In this document: positions 1-7,375 of the stretch, piece after piece
Layout: each line of letters opens with the position of its first letter
How positions within the stretch are numbered: the stretch's first letter is position 1
From: an uncultured Bacteroidales bacterium
GTDB taxonomy: Bacteria > Bacteroidota > Bacteroidia > Bacteroidales > Muribaculaceae
NCBI GenBank assembly: GCA_945828175.1
Contig: CALZQD010000079.1
Location: 1 to 7,375, forward strand
DNA length: 7,375 nucleotides
Reading direction: 5' to 3'
The notes under the pieces: generated by a model
The model's database searches: none
The model's input: the letters and a program-made list of their open reading frames with translations, nothing else
Told to the model about the DNA's origin: nothing
Program-made: the position numbers and the translations under genes

Positions 1-43
1 ACACTGCATATCGTCGGCAGCGTCAGATGTGTATAAGAGACAG
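1..43 (+). other. Illumina Nextera (Tn5) adapter with i5 index, non-genomic
   Basis: This is library adapter left on the contig end, not biology. Bases 1-2 (AC) match the end of the P5 sequence. Bases 3-10 (ACTGCATA) match, from memory, Nextera i5 index S506/N506. Bases 11-24 (TCGTCGGCAGCGTC) are the Read 1 tail. Bases 25-43 (AGATGTGTATAAGAGACAG) are the Tn5 mosaic end. All parts are exact and in the right order, so genomic sequence starts at base 44. The final G of the mosaic end joins the genomic TG to make a false GTG start codon at 43. Confidence 0.98.
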
Positions 44-741
44 TGCTTCAGCAGCGCGTCATGCAGTTTATGGGTCTGTCGATGAACTACTCGCTCGAAG
101 ATATCGTCAGCTATAAGCCCGAAAAGAGCTGGAACTTCGAAGGCGGTGTCAAGACCGAATGGTTTGGCGGCCGCCTCGGCGTCGACGCCGTCGGCTTCGT
201 GATTCTCTGCCGCGACCAGCAGCTGACGATGTTCCCGCCCGGCACGGTGACAGGCCGCATCATGACCAACGCCGGTCGCACCACCTCGCGCGGCGCCGAG
301 CTTTCGGCCACTTATACGCCTGACGACCGCTTCAGCCTGCGACTGAGCTATGGCTACACCAAGGCCACTTTCACCCGCTTCTCAGATAACCGCGGTGACT
401 ATGCCGGACGCCGCTTGCCTTACGCTCCGGCCAACACGCTCTTCGCCGGTGCGTCATACCGCCTGCCGGTGACGCTGCTCGGCGCGACGCCGTCGGTCAG
501 CATCGACTGCCGTGGCGCCGGTAATATCTATTGGGACGAGAGCAATTCGAGCTCGCAGCGCTTCTACGCCCTGCTCGGCGCCTCGCTCGCCCTCGAGCAT
601 AAAGACTGGAGCGTCAGAGTCTCGGGCGTAAACCTGACCGACACGCGTTACTCGACCTTCCATTTCGTCTCGATTGGCAACACCTTTTACCAGCAGGGCA
701 AGCCGCGTCGCTTCAGCATCACGCTGCGTTACAGCCTCTGA
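44..741 (+). CDS. TonB-dependent outer-membrane receptor, C-terminal fragment (5' partial)
   Basis: This is the last ~231 residues of a TonB-dependent receptor, a 22-stranded outer-membrane barrel that imports a bound ligand using energy from TonB-ExbBD. The reading frame enters directly from the adapter, so the plug, TonB box, signal peptide and most of the barrel are missing. The first whole codon is at 46, and the GTG at 43 is an artefact. Barrel hallmarks include a YKPEKSWNFEGGVK strand typical of these receptors, alternating polar and hydrophobic strands, a GVNLTDTRYSTFHF segment (the usual 'N-L-x-D-x-R-Y' motif near the end), and a final GKPRRFSITLRYSL strand. The ending resembles classical iron or cobalamin-type receptors more than the long SusC type, but the substrate cannot be told. 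The protein ends in Leu rather than the usual terminal Phe. No partner SusD-like gene follows. Confidence 0.9.
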
Positions 742-782
742 TTTAACATTTATTATGAAACAGGCTCTTATATAACAGTCAT

Positions 783-802
783 TAAATTATTGTAAATTAT
801 TG
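783..802 (+). repeat. 10-bp perfect tandem repeat (TAAATTATTG x2)
   Basis: TAAATTATTG occurs at 783-792 and again, with no gap, at 793-802. The unit is about one helical turn, is pure AT except for its last base, and ends 9 bases before the -33-like element of the lipoprotein promoter. It could be an UP-like element or a regulator site, or simple replication slippage. Function is inferred only from position. Confidence 0.6.
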
Positions 803-811
803 CTATCGCCG

Positions 812-842
812 CTTGGCAATCGGATATTAATGCTTATTTTTG
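812..842 (+). promoter_or_regulatory. Bacteroidetes-type promoter for the lipoprotein gene
   Basis: The -7 element TATTTTTG (835-842) matches the Bacteroidetes TAnnTTTG consensus exactly. A -33-like CTTG (812-815, consensus TTTG) sits 19 bases upstream, which is the expected spacing. Transcription should start near 847-850, leaving a leader of about 23 bases before the ATG at 872. This suggests the lipoprotein is transcribed independently of the receptor gene. Confidence 0.7.
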
Positions 843-871
843 TCTCAGAAATAAGATTATAGCAATAAACA

Positions 872-1714
872 ATGAAAAAACTAACATTCCTGAGCCTCGT
901 CGCGGCTCTGACAGCGACGGCTGCATTCACCTCCTGCAACAACGACGACAATAACAATCCTGTTACCGGCCAGTCGATATCAAAGATGACATCAGTCGTC
1001 GAGTCGCTCGACGAACCCGGCGTGGTTTCGTTCTGCGACCTGTCGTTCTCTCTCGTATATGATTACAAGACAAACCTCTCGGATATTCAGATTCTCGGCA
1101 TGAAACTCGCCGACGGCAGCCAGCTGCCTATGCTGACTTTCAAAGGCCTGCCCTGGCAGAATAAAAACTACTGGAAGGTGACCGAGGCTTTCAACGTGAT
1201 GCCCACGGTCGAAGGTTTCGGCAATATACCTATGTTTGAGTTCTTCGGCGTCGCCATAAAAGACCTTTATTCGAGCAACGGCGGTTATGCCCCCGGTTTC
1301 TTCTACGACTTTGAAATCGACGGCCAGACCCATATCTACGGTCCCGTCTATAAAGGCACGACCATCACCACCGCTCCCGGCGGCGCTACCTTCACCAACG
1401 AAGATACCAAGTATGCCATCACCTTCAACCAGTCGAGCTCGACAGCTACCATCCAGATCTTCGGCGCAAGCTTCATCGACGGTATGCCCAAGCTCAACAT
1501 GGCCTTCGGCTCTATACCTTATATTGTCAACGGCGACAAATATGAGCTCAGCATCGGCACACTGACGCCTACCTTCGGCGGCGCTCCCTTCAACCGCTTC
1601 CCCATCACCGACCTCAAGGCCACGATCGACTTCACCACCGGCTTTGACCTCGAGTTTACCTGCGCTTACAACGGACAGCCCTACAAGGTCGTTGCCGATA
1701 CAGACAGATTTTAA
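872..1714 (+). CDS. Putative surface lipoprotein with an internal duplication, function unknown
   Basis: I do not recognise a named family. The 280-residue product starts with a lipoprotein signal: MKK, a hydrophobic core (residues 4-19) and lipobox FTSC with the acylated Cys at 22. The next residues, NNDDNNN, carry acidic residues just after Cys, as in Bacteroidetes lipoprotein export signals, so the protein may reach the outer surface. The rest is predicted beta-rich and contains two similar lobes, about residues 61-131 and 181-250. These share an IQI-x-G ... DG ... P ... F-x-x-x-P pattern followed by PT-x-x-G and a 'F-x-x-x-I-x-DL' segment. Two further cysteines lie at 55 and 264. The ATG at 872 has no clear Shine-Dalgarno but an A-rich leader, common in this phylum. 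It has its own promoter upstream and its own terminator downstream, so it appears to be a single-gene unit. Confidence 0.85.
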   Translation: MKKLTFLSLVAALTATAAFTSCNNDDNNNPVTGQSISKMTSVVESLDEPGVVSFCDLSFSLVYDYKTNLSDIQILGMKLADGSQLPMLTFKGLPWQNKNYWKVTEAFNVMPTVEGFGNIPMFEFFGVAIKDLYSSNGGYAPGFFYDFEIDGQTHIYGPVYKGTTITTAPGGATFTNEDTKYAITFNQSSSTATIQIFGASFIDGMPKLNMAFGSIPYIVNGDKYELSIGTLTPTFGGAPFNRFPITDLKATIDFTTGFDLEFTCAYNGQPYKVVADTDRF

Positions 1715-1733
1715 ACCGATATGGTACAATGAT

Positions 1734-1789
1734 AAGAGAGACGTCGATATGGCAATATCGGCGTTTTCTTTTGCCGCTTGGTCTCTTTT
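1734..1789 (+). terminator. Rho-independent terminator, nested double hairpin
   Basis: An inner stem pairs 1741-1750 with 1755-1764 (10 bp, one G-U pair) around the loop GGCA and runs into TTTTCTTTT. An outer arm pairs AAGAGAGA (1734-1741) with TCTCTTTT (1782-1789), including one wobble, giving a second T-run. The two arms can form together apart from base 1741, which either could claim. It sits 20 bases after the lipoprotein stop and separates that gene from the nuo promoter. Confidence 0.85.
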
Positions 1790-1848
1790 TAGGGAAAAAT
1801 GAGTCACAAAAAGTTAAATGGCGATGGTGCATTTTGCGAAAAAATAAC

Positions 1849-1856
1849 TATCTTTG
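1849..1856 (+). promoter_or_regulatory. Promoter -7 element for the nuo operon
   Basis: TATCTTTG matches the Bacteroidetes TAnnTTTG -7 consensus exactly. Transcription should start near 1861-1863, giving a leader of about 84 bases before nuoA. No good TTTG lies at the normal 19-21 base spacing: the only TTTG (1833-1836) is 12 bases away, so the -33 element is weak or replaced by an activator. The call rests on the -7 match and its place between a terminator and nuoA. Confidence 0.65.
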
Positions 1857-1945
1857 CGCTTAGTTAAGGCAACCCGGCTTGTGTCGAAGCGCTCGCTGTG
1901 GTGGCTTTCAATATGTTATGTTGTAAAAAACCACTGTAAAGCAAT

Positions 1946-2326
1946 ATGATAACATTAGACATTTTTGGAATCACAAACAATGGGCTGCTTGCCGTGACAG
2001 CCTTGCTGACCGGCTTCGCGCTCGTCGCGCTCGCGATGTGGATTGCCGGCCTGATTTCACCGAGGTCCTTCAACCCGCAGAAAGGCGAAGCCTATGAGTG
2101 TGGTATCCCGACTCGCGGCGAAAGTATGTCGCAATTCAAGGTAGGCTACTATCTGTTTGCAATTCTTTTTCTTATGTTCGACGTCGAAACAGTGTTCCTT
2201 TATCCCTGGGCTGTCAGAATGCGTGAGCTCGGTGTGCAGGGACTGATCAGTATCGCTGTCTTTTTCGGTGTCTTGGTGCTGGGCCTCATCTACGCCTGGC
2301 GGAAAGGAGCTCTTGAATGGAAGTAA
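1946..2326 (+). CDS. nuoA: NADH-quinone oxidoreductase (complex I) subunit A
   Basis: NuoA (ND3 homologue) is a small membrane subunit at the joint between the peripheral and membrane arms of complex I. Its long loop lines the entrance of the quinone chamber. The 126 residues fit the family length. Three membrane helices lie at about 14-36, 66-88 and 98-118. The loop carries the conserved YECG motif (50-53), whose Cys52 corresponds to the ND3 cysteine that reports the active/deactive switch in mitochondria. Helix 2 has the diagnostic FAILFLMFDVETVFLYPWA segment (71-89) with Asp79 and Glu81. The ATG at 1946 follows an AGCAATA leader with no real Shine-Dalgarno. It is the first gene of the cluster, and its end overlaps nuoB. 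Confidence 0.97.
   Translation: MITLDIFGITNNGLLAVTALLTGFALVALAMWIAGLISPRSFNPQKGEAYECGIPTRGESMSQFKVGYYLFAILFLMFDVETVFLYPWAVRMRELGVQGLISIAVFFGVLVLGLIYAWRKGALEWK
2303..2309 (+). promoter_or_regulatory. Strong Shine-Dalgarno for nuoB inside nuoA
   Basis: AAAGGAG lies 7 bases before the ATG at 2317 and within the last codons of nuoA. It decides the nuoB start in favour of 2317 rather than the in-frame ATG at 2338. It is the only near-perfect Shine-Dalgarno among the gene starts in this window, where leaders are otherwise A-rich and lack SD. Confidence 0.8.
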
Positions 2327-2925
2327 CAACGAAAAGCATGCCCTACGAGGCATTTAAAGATAACGAGTATATCGAAAAACTCGTCGAAGAGCTGAAAGCC
2401 AGCGGTACGAACGTTATCGTCGGCACGCTCGACAAACTTATCAACTGGGGGCGGTCTAACTCACTCTGGCCACTCACTTTCGCCACCAGTTGCTGCGGCA
2501 TTGAATTCGTGTCGCTCGGCGCCGCCCGTTTCGACATGGCGCGCTTTGGCTGGGAAGTAGCGCGTGCCTCGCCCCGTCAGGCCGACTTCATGATGGTCGC
2601 CGGCACTATCGTCAACCGCATGGTGCCCGTCTTCCGCCGTCTTTACGACCAGCTCGCCGAGCCTAAATATGTCATCGCCTGCGGCAGCTGCGCTATCTCG
2701 GGCGGTCCCTTCCGCCGCAGCTACCATGTCGCCAAAGGCATCGAGGACATTGTCCCCGTCGACGTCTTCGTCCCCGGCTGCCCTCCCCGTCCCGAGGCCA
2801 TGATTTACGGCATCATGCAGCTTTCAAGAAAAATCAAGGTTGAGAAATTCTTCGGCGGAGTCAACCGCCAGGAGAAACAGCGTCAGTTCCTCGCCGAACA
2901 CCCCGTCGAAGGCGTCGAAGACTGA
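2317..2925 (+). CDS. nuoB: NADH-quinone oxidoreductase (complex I) subunit B, cluster N2 protein
   Basis: NuoB (PSST) carries the terminal [4Fe-4S] cluster N2, which hands electrons to quinone at the interface with NuoD. All four expected ligands are present: the tandem Cys59-Cys60 in TSCCGIEF, Cys125 in ACGSCAISGG and Cys155 in VPGCPPRPEA. The spacing Cys60-Cys125 equals that of Thermus and E. coli. The Cys125-Cys155 loop is one residue longer (30 against 29), around RRSYH. The core also shows RFDMARFGWEVARASPRQADFMMVAGT (71-97), the family hallmark near the quinone site. At 202 residues the length is normal. The start overlaps the end of nuoA by 10 bases and has a strong internal Shine-Dalgarno, so the two are probably translationally coupled. 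A 56-base gap precedes nuoCD. Confidence 0.98.
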   Translation: MEVTTKSMPYEAFKDNEYIEKLVEELKASGTNVIVGTLDKLINWGRSNSLWPLTFATSCCGIEFVSLGAARFDMARFGWEVARASPRQADFMMVAGTIVNRMVPVFRRLYDQLAEPKYVIACGSCAISGGPFRRSYHVAKGIEDIVPVDVFVPGCPPRPEAMIYGIMQLSRKIKVEKFFGGVNRQEKQRQFLAEHPVEGVED

Positions 2926-2981
2926 TCTCACCCGATATATTCTTAAATCATTAAGTAAAACCGAAAGACCAATCATTAAAT

Positions 2982-4610
2982 ATGTCAAAGTTAAACGACA
3001 AGATTGCCAAGCTGTTCCCTCAGGCGACTGAAGCCGCAAACGGCATCATTGAAATCGAAATCGCCGACGCTCAGTGGCATCAGGCCGCGCAGACTCTCCG
3101 CGACGACGAAGACATTAAGATGGATTATCTCGTCACAATCGTCGGCATGGACTGGACCGACGCTCTCGGATGTGTCTACTACCTCATGTCGACCAAATAC
3201 AATCAGATTGTTGCCGTGACGGTGAAGACATCTGACCGCGAGAAACCTATGCTACACTCTGTCGCCGATCTCTGGGGCGTCGGTTGCCTCTACGAACGCG
3301 AAGTATATGACTTCTTCGGCATCATCTTCATCGGCAATCCCGATATGCGCCGCCTTTTCCTCAGCATCGACTGGAAAGGCTTCCCCCTCCGCAAAGACTA
3401 CGACGATGATCCCGCGCTCAATCCCGTCTCGACCGAAAACGAGCGTCAGAGCGACTTCACCGACACATATATCGAACTTCCCGACGGCACAGTCGAGAAA
3501 AAAGAAGTCGAAGTCTTCCATCCCGGCGATTTTGTCGTCAACATCGGCCCGCAGCACCCCGCAACACACGGCGTCCTCCGCTTCCGCACAGCTGTCGACG
3601 GCGAGACTATCAAGAAAATCGACGTCTACATGGGCTATATCCACCGCGGCGTCGAGAAACTCTGCGAGTCGCTGACATACCCCCAGACCCTCCACTATAT
3701 GGACCGTCTCGACTACTTCTCGGCCCACAACTACCACCACGGCCTCTGCATGGTAATCGAGAAAGCCGCCGGCATCGAGATTTCGCGCCGCGCTCAGGTC
3801 ATAAGGGTCATGATGGACGAACTTTCGCGTATCGCCTCGCACTGCCTCTTCATCGGCACATACTGCATGGACCTCGGTGCGACGACGATGCTCTTCTATA
3901 CACTCCGCGTCCGCGAGCAGATTCTCGACATCATGGAGAAGACCTGTGGCGCCCGCATGACATTCAACTATGACTGCATCGGCGGCGTCATGCAGGATCT
4001 CGCACCCGACTTCGTCGACGACGTCAAGGCTCTCCTCGCCGTCCTCCCCGCAAACATCAAGGAATACAACAAGATATTCACCGGCAACGTCATAGCCAAG
4101 AACCGCATGGAAGGCGTCGGCGTCCTCTCGCGCGAAGATGCCATCAGCTATGCCATCACCGGTCCCTCGGGACGTGCTTCAGACTGGGCCTGCGATATGC
4201 GCAAACTCCGCCCCTACAGCATCTACTCAGAGCTCGACTTCGAGGAAGTCACAGCCACCGAGGGCGACTCGATGGCCCGCTTCAAGGTTCGTCTCCGCGA
4301 GATGGAAGAGTCGGCCAAGATTCTCTCGCAGCTCGTAGACAACATCCCCGACGGCGAATACTGCGTCAAGGTGCCCAAGGTGCTCAAGCTGCCTGTAGGC
4401 CACTGGTTTGAGCTCGTCGAAGGCTGCCGCGGCGCTTTCGGCGTCTACCTCGAGAGCGACGGCTCGACAAAGCCCTACCGTTTGAAAATCGCTCCTCCCT
4501 GTCTGCCTCTCGCAGGCGTGGTCGACCATATCACACGCGGCTCGAAGATCGCCGACCTCATCACAATCGGCGGCTCGCTCGACTACATTGTTCCCGATAT
4601 GGACCGTTAA
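2982..4610 (+). CDS. nuoCD: NADH-quinone oxidoreductase (complex I) subunit C/D fusion
   Basis: A single 542-residue protein joins the 30-kDa NuoC domain (about 1-165) to the 49-kDa NuoD domain (about 180-542) through a charged linker. NuoC shows its signature LYEREVYDFFGI (103-114), then DMRRLFL and FPLRKDY (134-140). NuoD begins with NIGPQHPATHGVLR (187-200). His196 and Tyr245 (in MDRLDY) align with Thermus Nqo4 His38 and Tyr87, the quinone head-group ligands, with identical 49-residue spacing. Further family motifs are MGYIHRGVEK (217-226), the helix around DELSRIASHCLFIG (279-292) and the C-terminal GGSLDYIVPDMDR. The domain packs against NuoB to form the quinone pocket. Fusion of C and D is known in Enterobacteria and Bacteroidetes. 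It lies 56 bases after nuoB and 38 bases before nuoH, with no nuoE, nuoF or nuoG between. Confidence 0.98.
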   Translation: MSKLNDKIAKLFPQATEAANGIIEIEIADAQWHQAAQTLRDDEDIKMDYLVTIVGMDWTDALGCVYYLMSTKYNQIVAVTVKTSDREKPMLHSVADLWGVGCLYEREVYDFFGIIFIGNPDMRRLFLSIDWKGFPLRKDYDDDPALNPVSTENERQSDFTDTYIELPDGTVEKKEVEVFHPGDFVVNIGPQHPATHGVLRFRTAVDGETIKKIDVYMGYIHRGVEKLCESLTYPQTLHYMDRLDYFSAHNYHHGLCMVIEKAAGIEISRRAQVIRVMMDELSRIASHCLFIGTYCMDLGATTMLFYTLRVREQILDIMEKTCGARMTFNYDCIGGVMQDLAPDFVDDVKALLAVLPANIKEYNKIFTGNVIAKNRMEGVGVLSREDAISYAITGPSGRASDWACDMRKLRPYSIYSELDFEEVTATEGDSMARFKVRLREMEESAKILSQLVDNIPDGEYCVKVPKVLKLPVGHWFELVEGCRGAFGVYLESDGSTKPYRLKIAPPCLPLAGVVDHITRGSKIADLITIGGSLDYIVPDMDR

Positions 4611-4648
4611 ACACTTGACAGAATAGTAAATATAGTAATTTTTAAGAT

Positions 4649-5725
4649 ATGCAAGATTTTTCAATCATAACAGACGCAATCCACAGCTTCCTGCTGACAT
4701 ATCTTCCCGGATGGCTGACCGTCACTGTCGAGTGTGTGCTCATCGGCGTCGGTCTGCTGCTGGTATATGCGCTTCTGGCGTTGTTCTATATCTATTACGA
4801 GCGCAAAGTCTGCGCCGCATTCCAGTGTCGCCTCGGTCCTAACCGCGTCGGTCCCTGGGGTCTCCTCCAGAGCTTCGCCGACATGTTCAAGATTCTTATC
4901 AAAGAGCTCATCCAGCTCAACAACATCGATAAGTTCCTCTTCGCCCTGGCTCCCTATCTGGTAATCATCGCCTCGATGCTCGCGTTTGCCGTGCTTCCCT
5001 GGGGCAACGGCCTCCAGATTATCGACTTCAACATCGGCATCTTCTTCCTTATCGCCGTGTCGTCAATCGGTGTCCTCGGCATCCTGCTCGCCGGCTGGTC
5101 GAGTAACAACAAGTTCACGCTCATCGGCGCTCTCCGTTCGGGCGCGCAGATGGTCAGCTACGAGCTCTCGGTCGGCCTGTCGGTCATCACGATGGTCTGC
5201 CTCGCAGGCACAATGTCGGTCGGCGGCATCGTCGACGAGCAGTCTGACCTCTGGTTTATCTTCAAAGGTCATGTTCCCGCAATCATCGCTTTCATTATAT
5301 ATATGATAGCAGGCACAGCCGAGTGTAACCGTGGCCCGTTCGACCTTCCCGAGGCCGAGAGCGAGCTTACCGCAGGCTACCACACCGAGTATTCGGGTAT
5401 CCACTTCGGCTTCTTCTACCTCGCTGAATACCTCAACCTCTTCATCGTCTCGGGCGTCGCTTCGCTGCTCTTCCTCGGCGGCTGGATGCCCCTCCACATT
5501 CCCGGATGGGAGGCTTTCAACCACATCATGGACTTCATTCCCTCTGTGATCTGGTTCCTCGGCAAGGCGTTCCTCCTCTCGTTTGTCATCATTTGGTTTA
5601 AATGGACCTTCCCCCGTCTGCGTATCGACCAGATGCTTTTACTCGAATGGAAATACCTGCTGCCGATCGGCCTCTTCAACCTCGCCCTGATGACCTGCGT
5701 CATCGTTTTCGGCTGGCACTTCTAA
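4649..5725 (+). CDS. nuoH: NADH-quinone oxidoreductase (complex I) subunit H
   Basis: NuoH (ND1) anchors the peripheral arm to the membrane, forms most of the quinone tunnel and is thought to start the proton-pumping signal. The 358 residues include about eight hydrophobic helices, starting with 23-50. Conserved features in order are YERK (50-53), [11 protein letters not shown] (61-71) with the following amphipathic helix [26 protein letters not shown] (163-176), the acidic loop [27 protein letters not shown] (224-250) and [10 protein letters not shown] (321-330). The C-terminus [26 protein letters not shown] looks complete. The ATG at 4649 follows an AT-rich 38-base leader with only a weak ribosome site. 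The next gene should be nuoI, the two-cluster ferredoxin-type subunit, but atpD follows instead. Confidence 0.98.
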   Translation: MQDFSIITDAIHSFLLTYLPGWLTVTVECVLIGVGLLLVYALLALFYIYYERKVCAAFQCRLGPNRVGPWGLLQSFADMFKILIKELIQLNNIDKFLFALAPYLVIIASMLAFAVLPWGNGLQIIDFNIGIFFLIAVSSIGVLGILLAGWSSNNKFTLIGALRSGAQMVSYELSVGLSVITMVCLAGTMSVGGIVDEQSDLWFIFKGHVPAIIAFIIYMIAGTAECNRGPFDLPEAESELTAGYHTEYSGIHFGFFYLAEYLNLFIVSGVASLLFLGGWMPLHIPGWEAFNHIMDFIPSVIWFLGKAFLLSFVIIWFKWTFPRLRIDQMLLLEWKYLLPIGLFNLALMTCVIVFGWHF

Positions 5726-5779
5726 TCGATTTTTACACTTAAATATACCGAGAAACAAACAAATAACAACGCTTCTTAA

Positions 5780-7337
<1,558 letters not shown>

Positions 7338-7370
7338 CCCCCGCCCCTCGCCCGGCCCCTCGCCCGTCCC
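7338..7370 (+). repeat. C-rich tract with exact 12-bp tandem repeat and G-quadruplex motif on the minus strand
   Basis: GCCCCTCGCCCG occurs exactly twice in tandem (7343-7354 and 7355-7366). The tract holds six runs of three or more C within 33 bases (7338-7342, 7344-7347, 7351-7353, 7356-7359, 7363-7365, 7368-7370). On the minus strand this fits the G3+N1-7 G-quadruplex pattern. It contains no start codon and no atpC. It may be a real hard-to-sequence spacer or an assembly artefact at the contig end. Confidence 0.7.
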
Positions 7371-7375
7371 TGTTA

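Noticed and set aside
43..45. GTG start codon for the receptor fragment
   Set aside because: The G belongs to the adapter mosaic end; the codon is a junction artefact and the gene is truncated at its 5' end.
992..1807. 271-codon open frame on the minus strand
   Set aside because: It is antisense to the lipoprotein gene, starts beyond its terminator, has no promoter or ribosome site, and its translation resembles no known protein. The plus-strand frame has a signal peptide, promoter and terminator.
1833..1836. TTTG as the -33 element of the nuo promoter
   Set aside because: It is 12 bases from the -7 element, well short of the 19-21 bases expected.
3252..3842. 196-codon minus-strand frame inside nuoCD
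   Set aside because: It is a shadow of the conserved nuoCD coding sequence with biased acidic composition and no initiation signals.

Overview
The window looks like a complete short-read contig from a member of the Bacteroidales (Bacteroidetes). The evidence is a fused nuoCD in a nuo cluster with no nuoE/F/G at the locus, an F1 beta subunit with a long lineage-type insertion, promoters matching the Bacteroidetes TAnnTTTG -7 element, a lipoprotein with an acidic tail after its lipobox, and a TonB-dependent receptor. GC-rich coding DNA (many GTC, CTC, GCC and TCG codons) with AT-rich spacers would suit Muribaculaceae or a similar family. That family-level placement is a guess.

Layout: bases 1-43 are not genomic. 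They are an Illumina Nextera adapter with part of the P5 sequence, an i5 index and the Tn5 mosaic end. Bases 44-741 encode the C-terminal barrel of a TonB-dependent outer-membrane receptor, cut off by the adapter. A promoter (812-842) then drives a lone 280-residue lipoprotein of unknown function (872-1714), which is closed by a strong hairpin terminator (1734-1789). A second promoter (-7 element at 1849-1856) precedes nuoA, nuoB, fused nuoCD and nuoH (1946-5725). These encode the membrane-entry and quinone-reducing core of respiratory complex I. Only 78 bases after nuoH, and in place of the expected nuoI, lies a full-length atpD (5804-7309), the catalytic beta subunit of F1 ATP synthase. The last 66 bases are a C-rich, tandemly repeated, G-quadruplex-prone tail with no gene.

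How the genes fit together: NuoA, NuoB, NuoCD and NuoH form the part of complex I where electrons leave cluster N2 for quinone and conformational energy enters the membrane arm. AtpD uses the resulting ion gradient to make ATP. The two are functionally linked, but finding them joined with nuoI-N missing is unexpected. It is either a real rearrangement or a misassembly. No new defence, CRISPR or mobile system is visible; the proteins other than the lipoprotein belong to well-known families.
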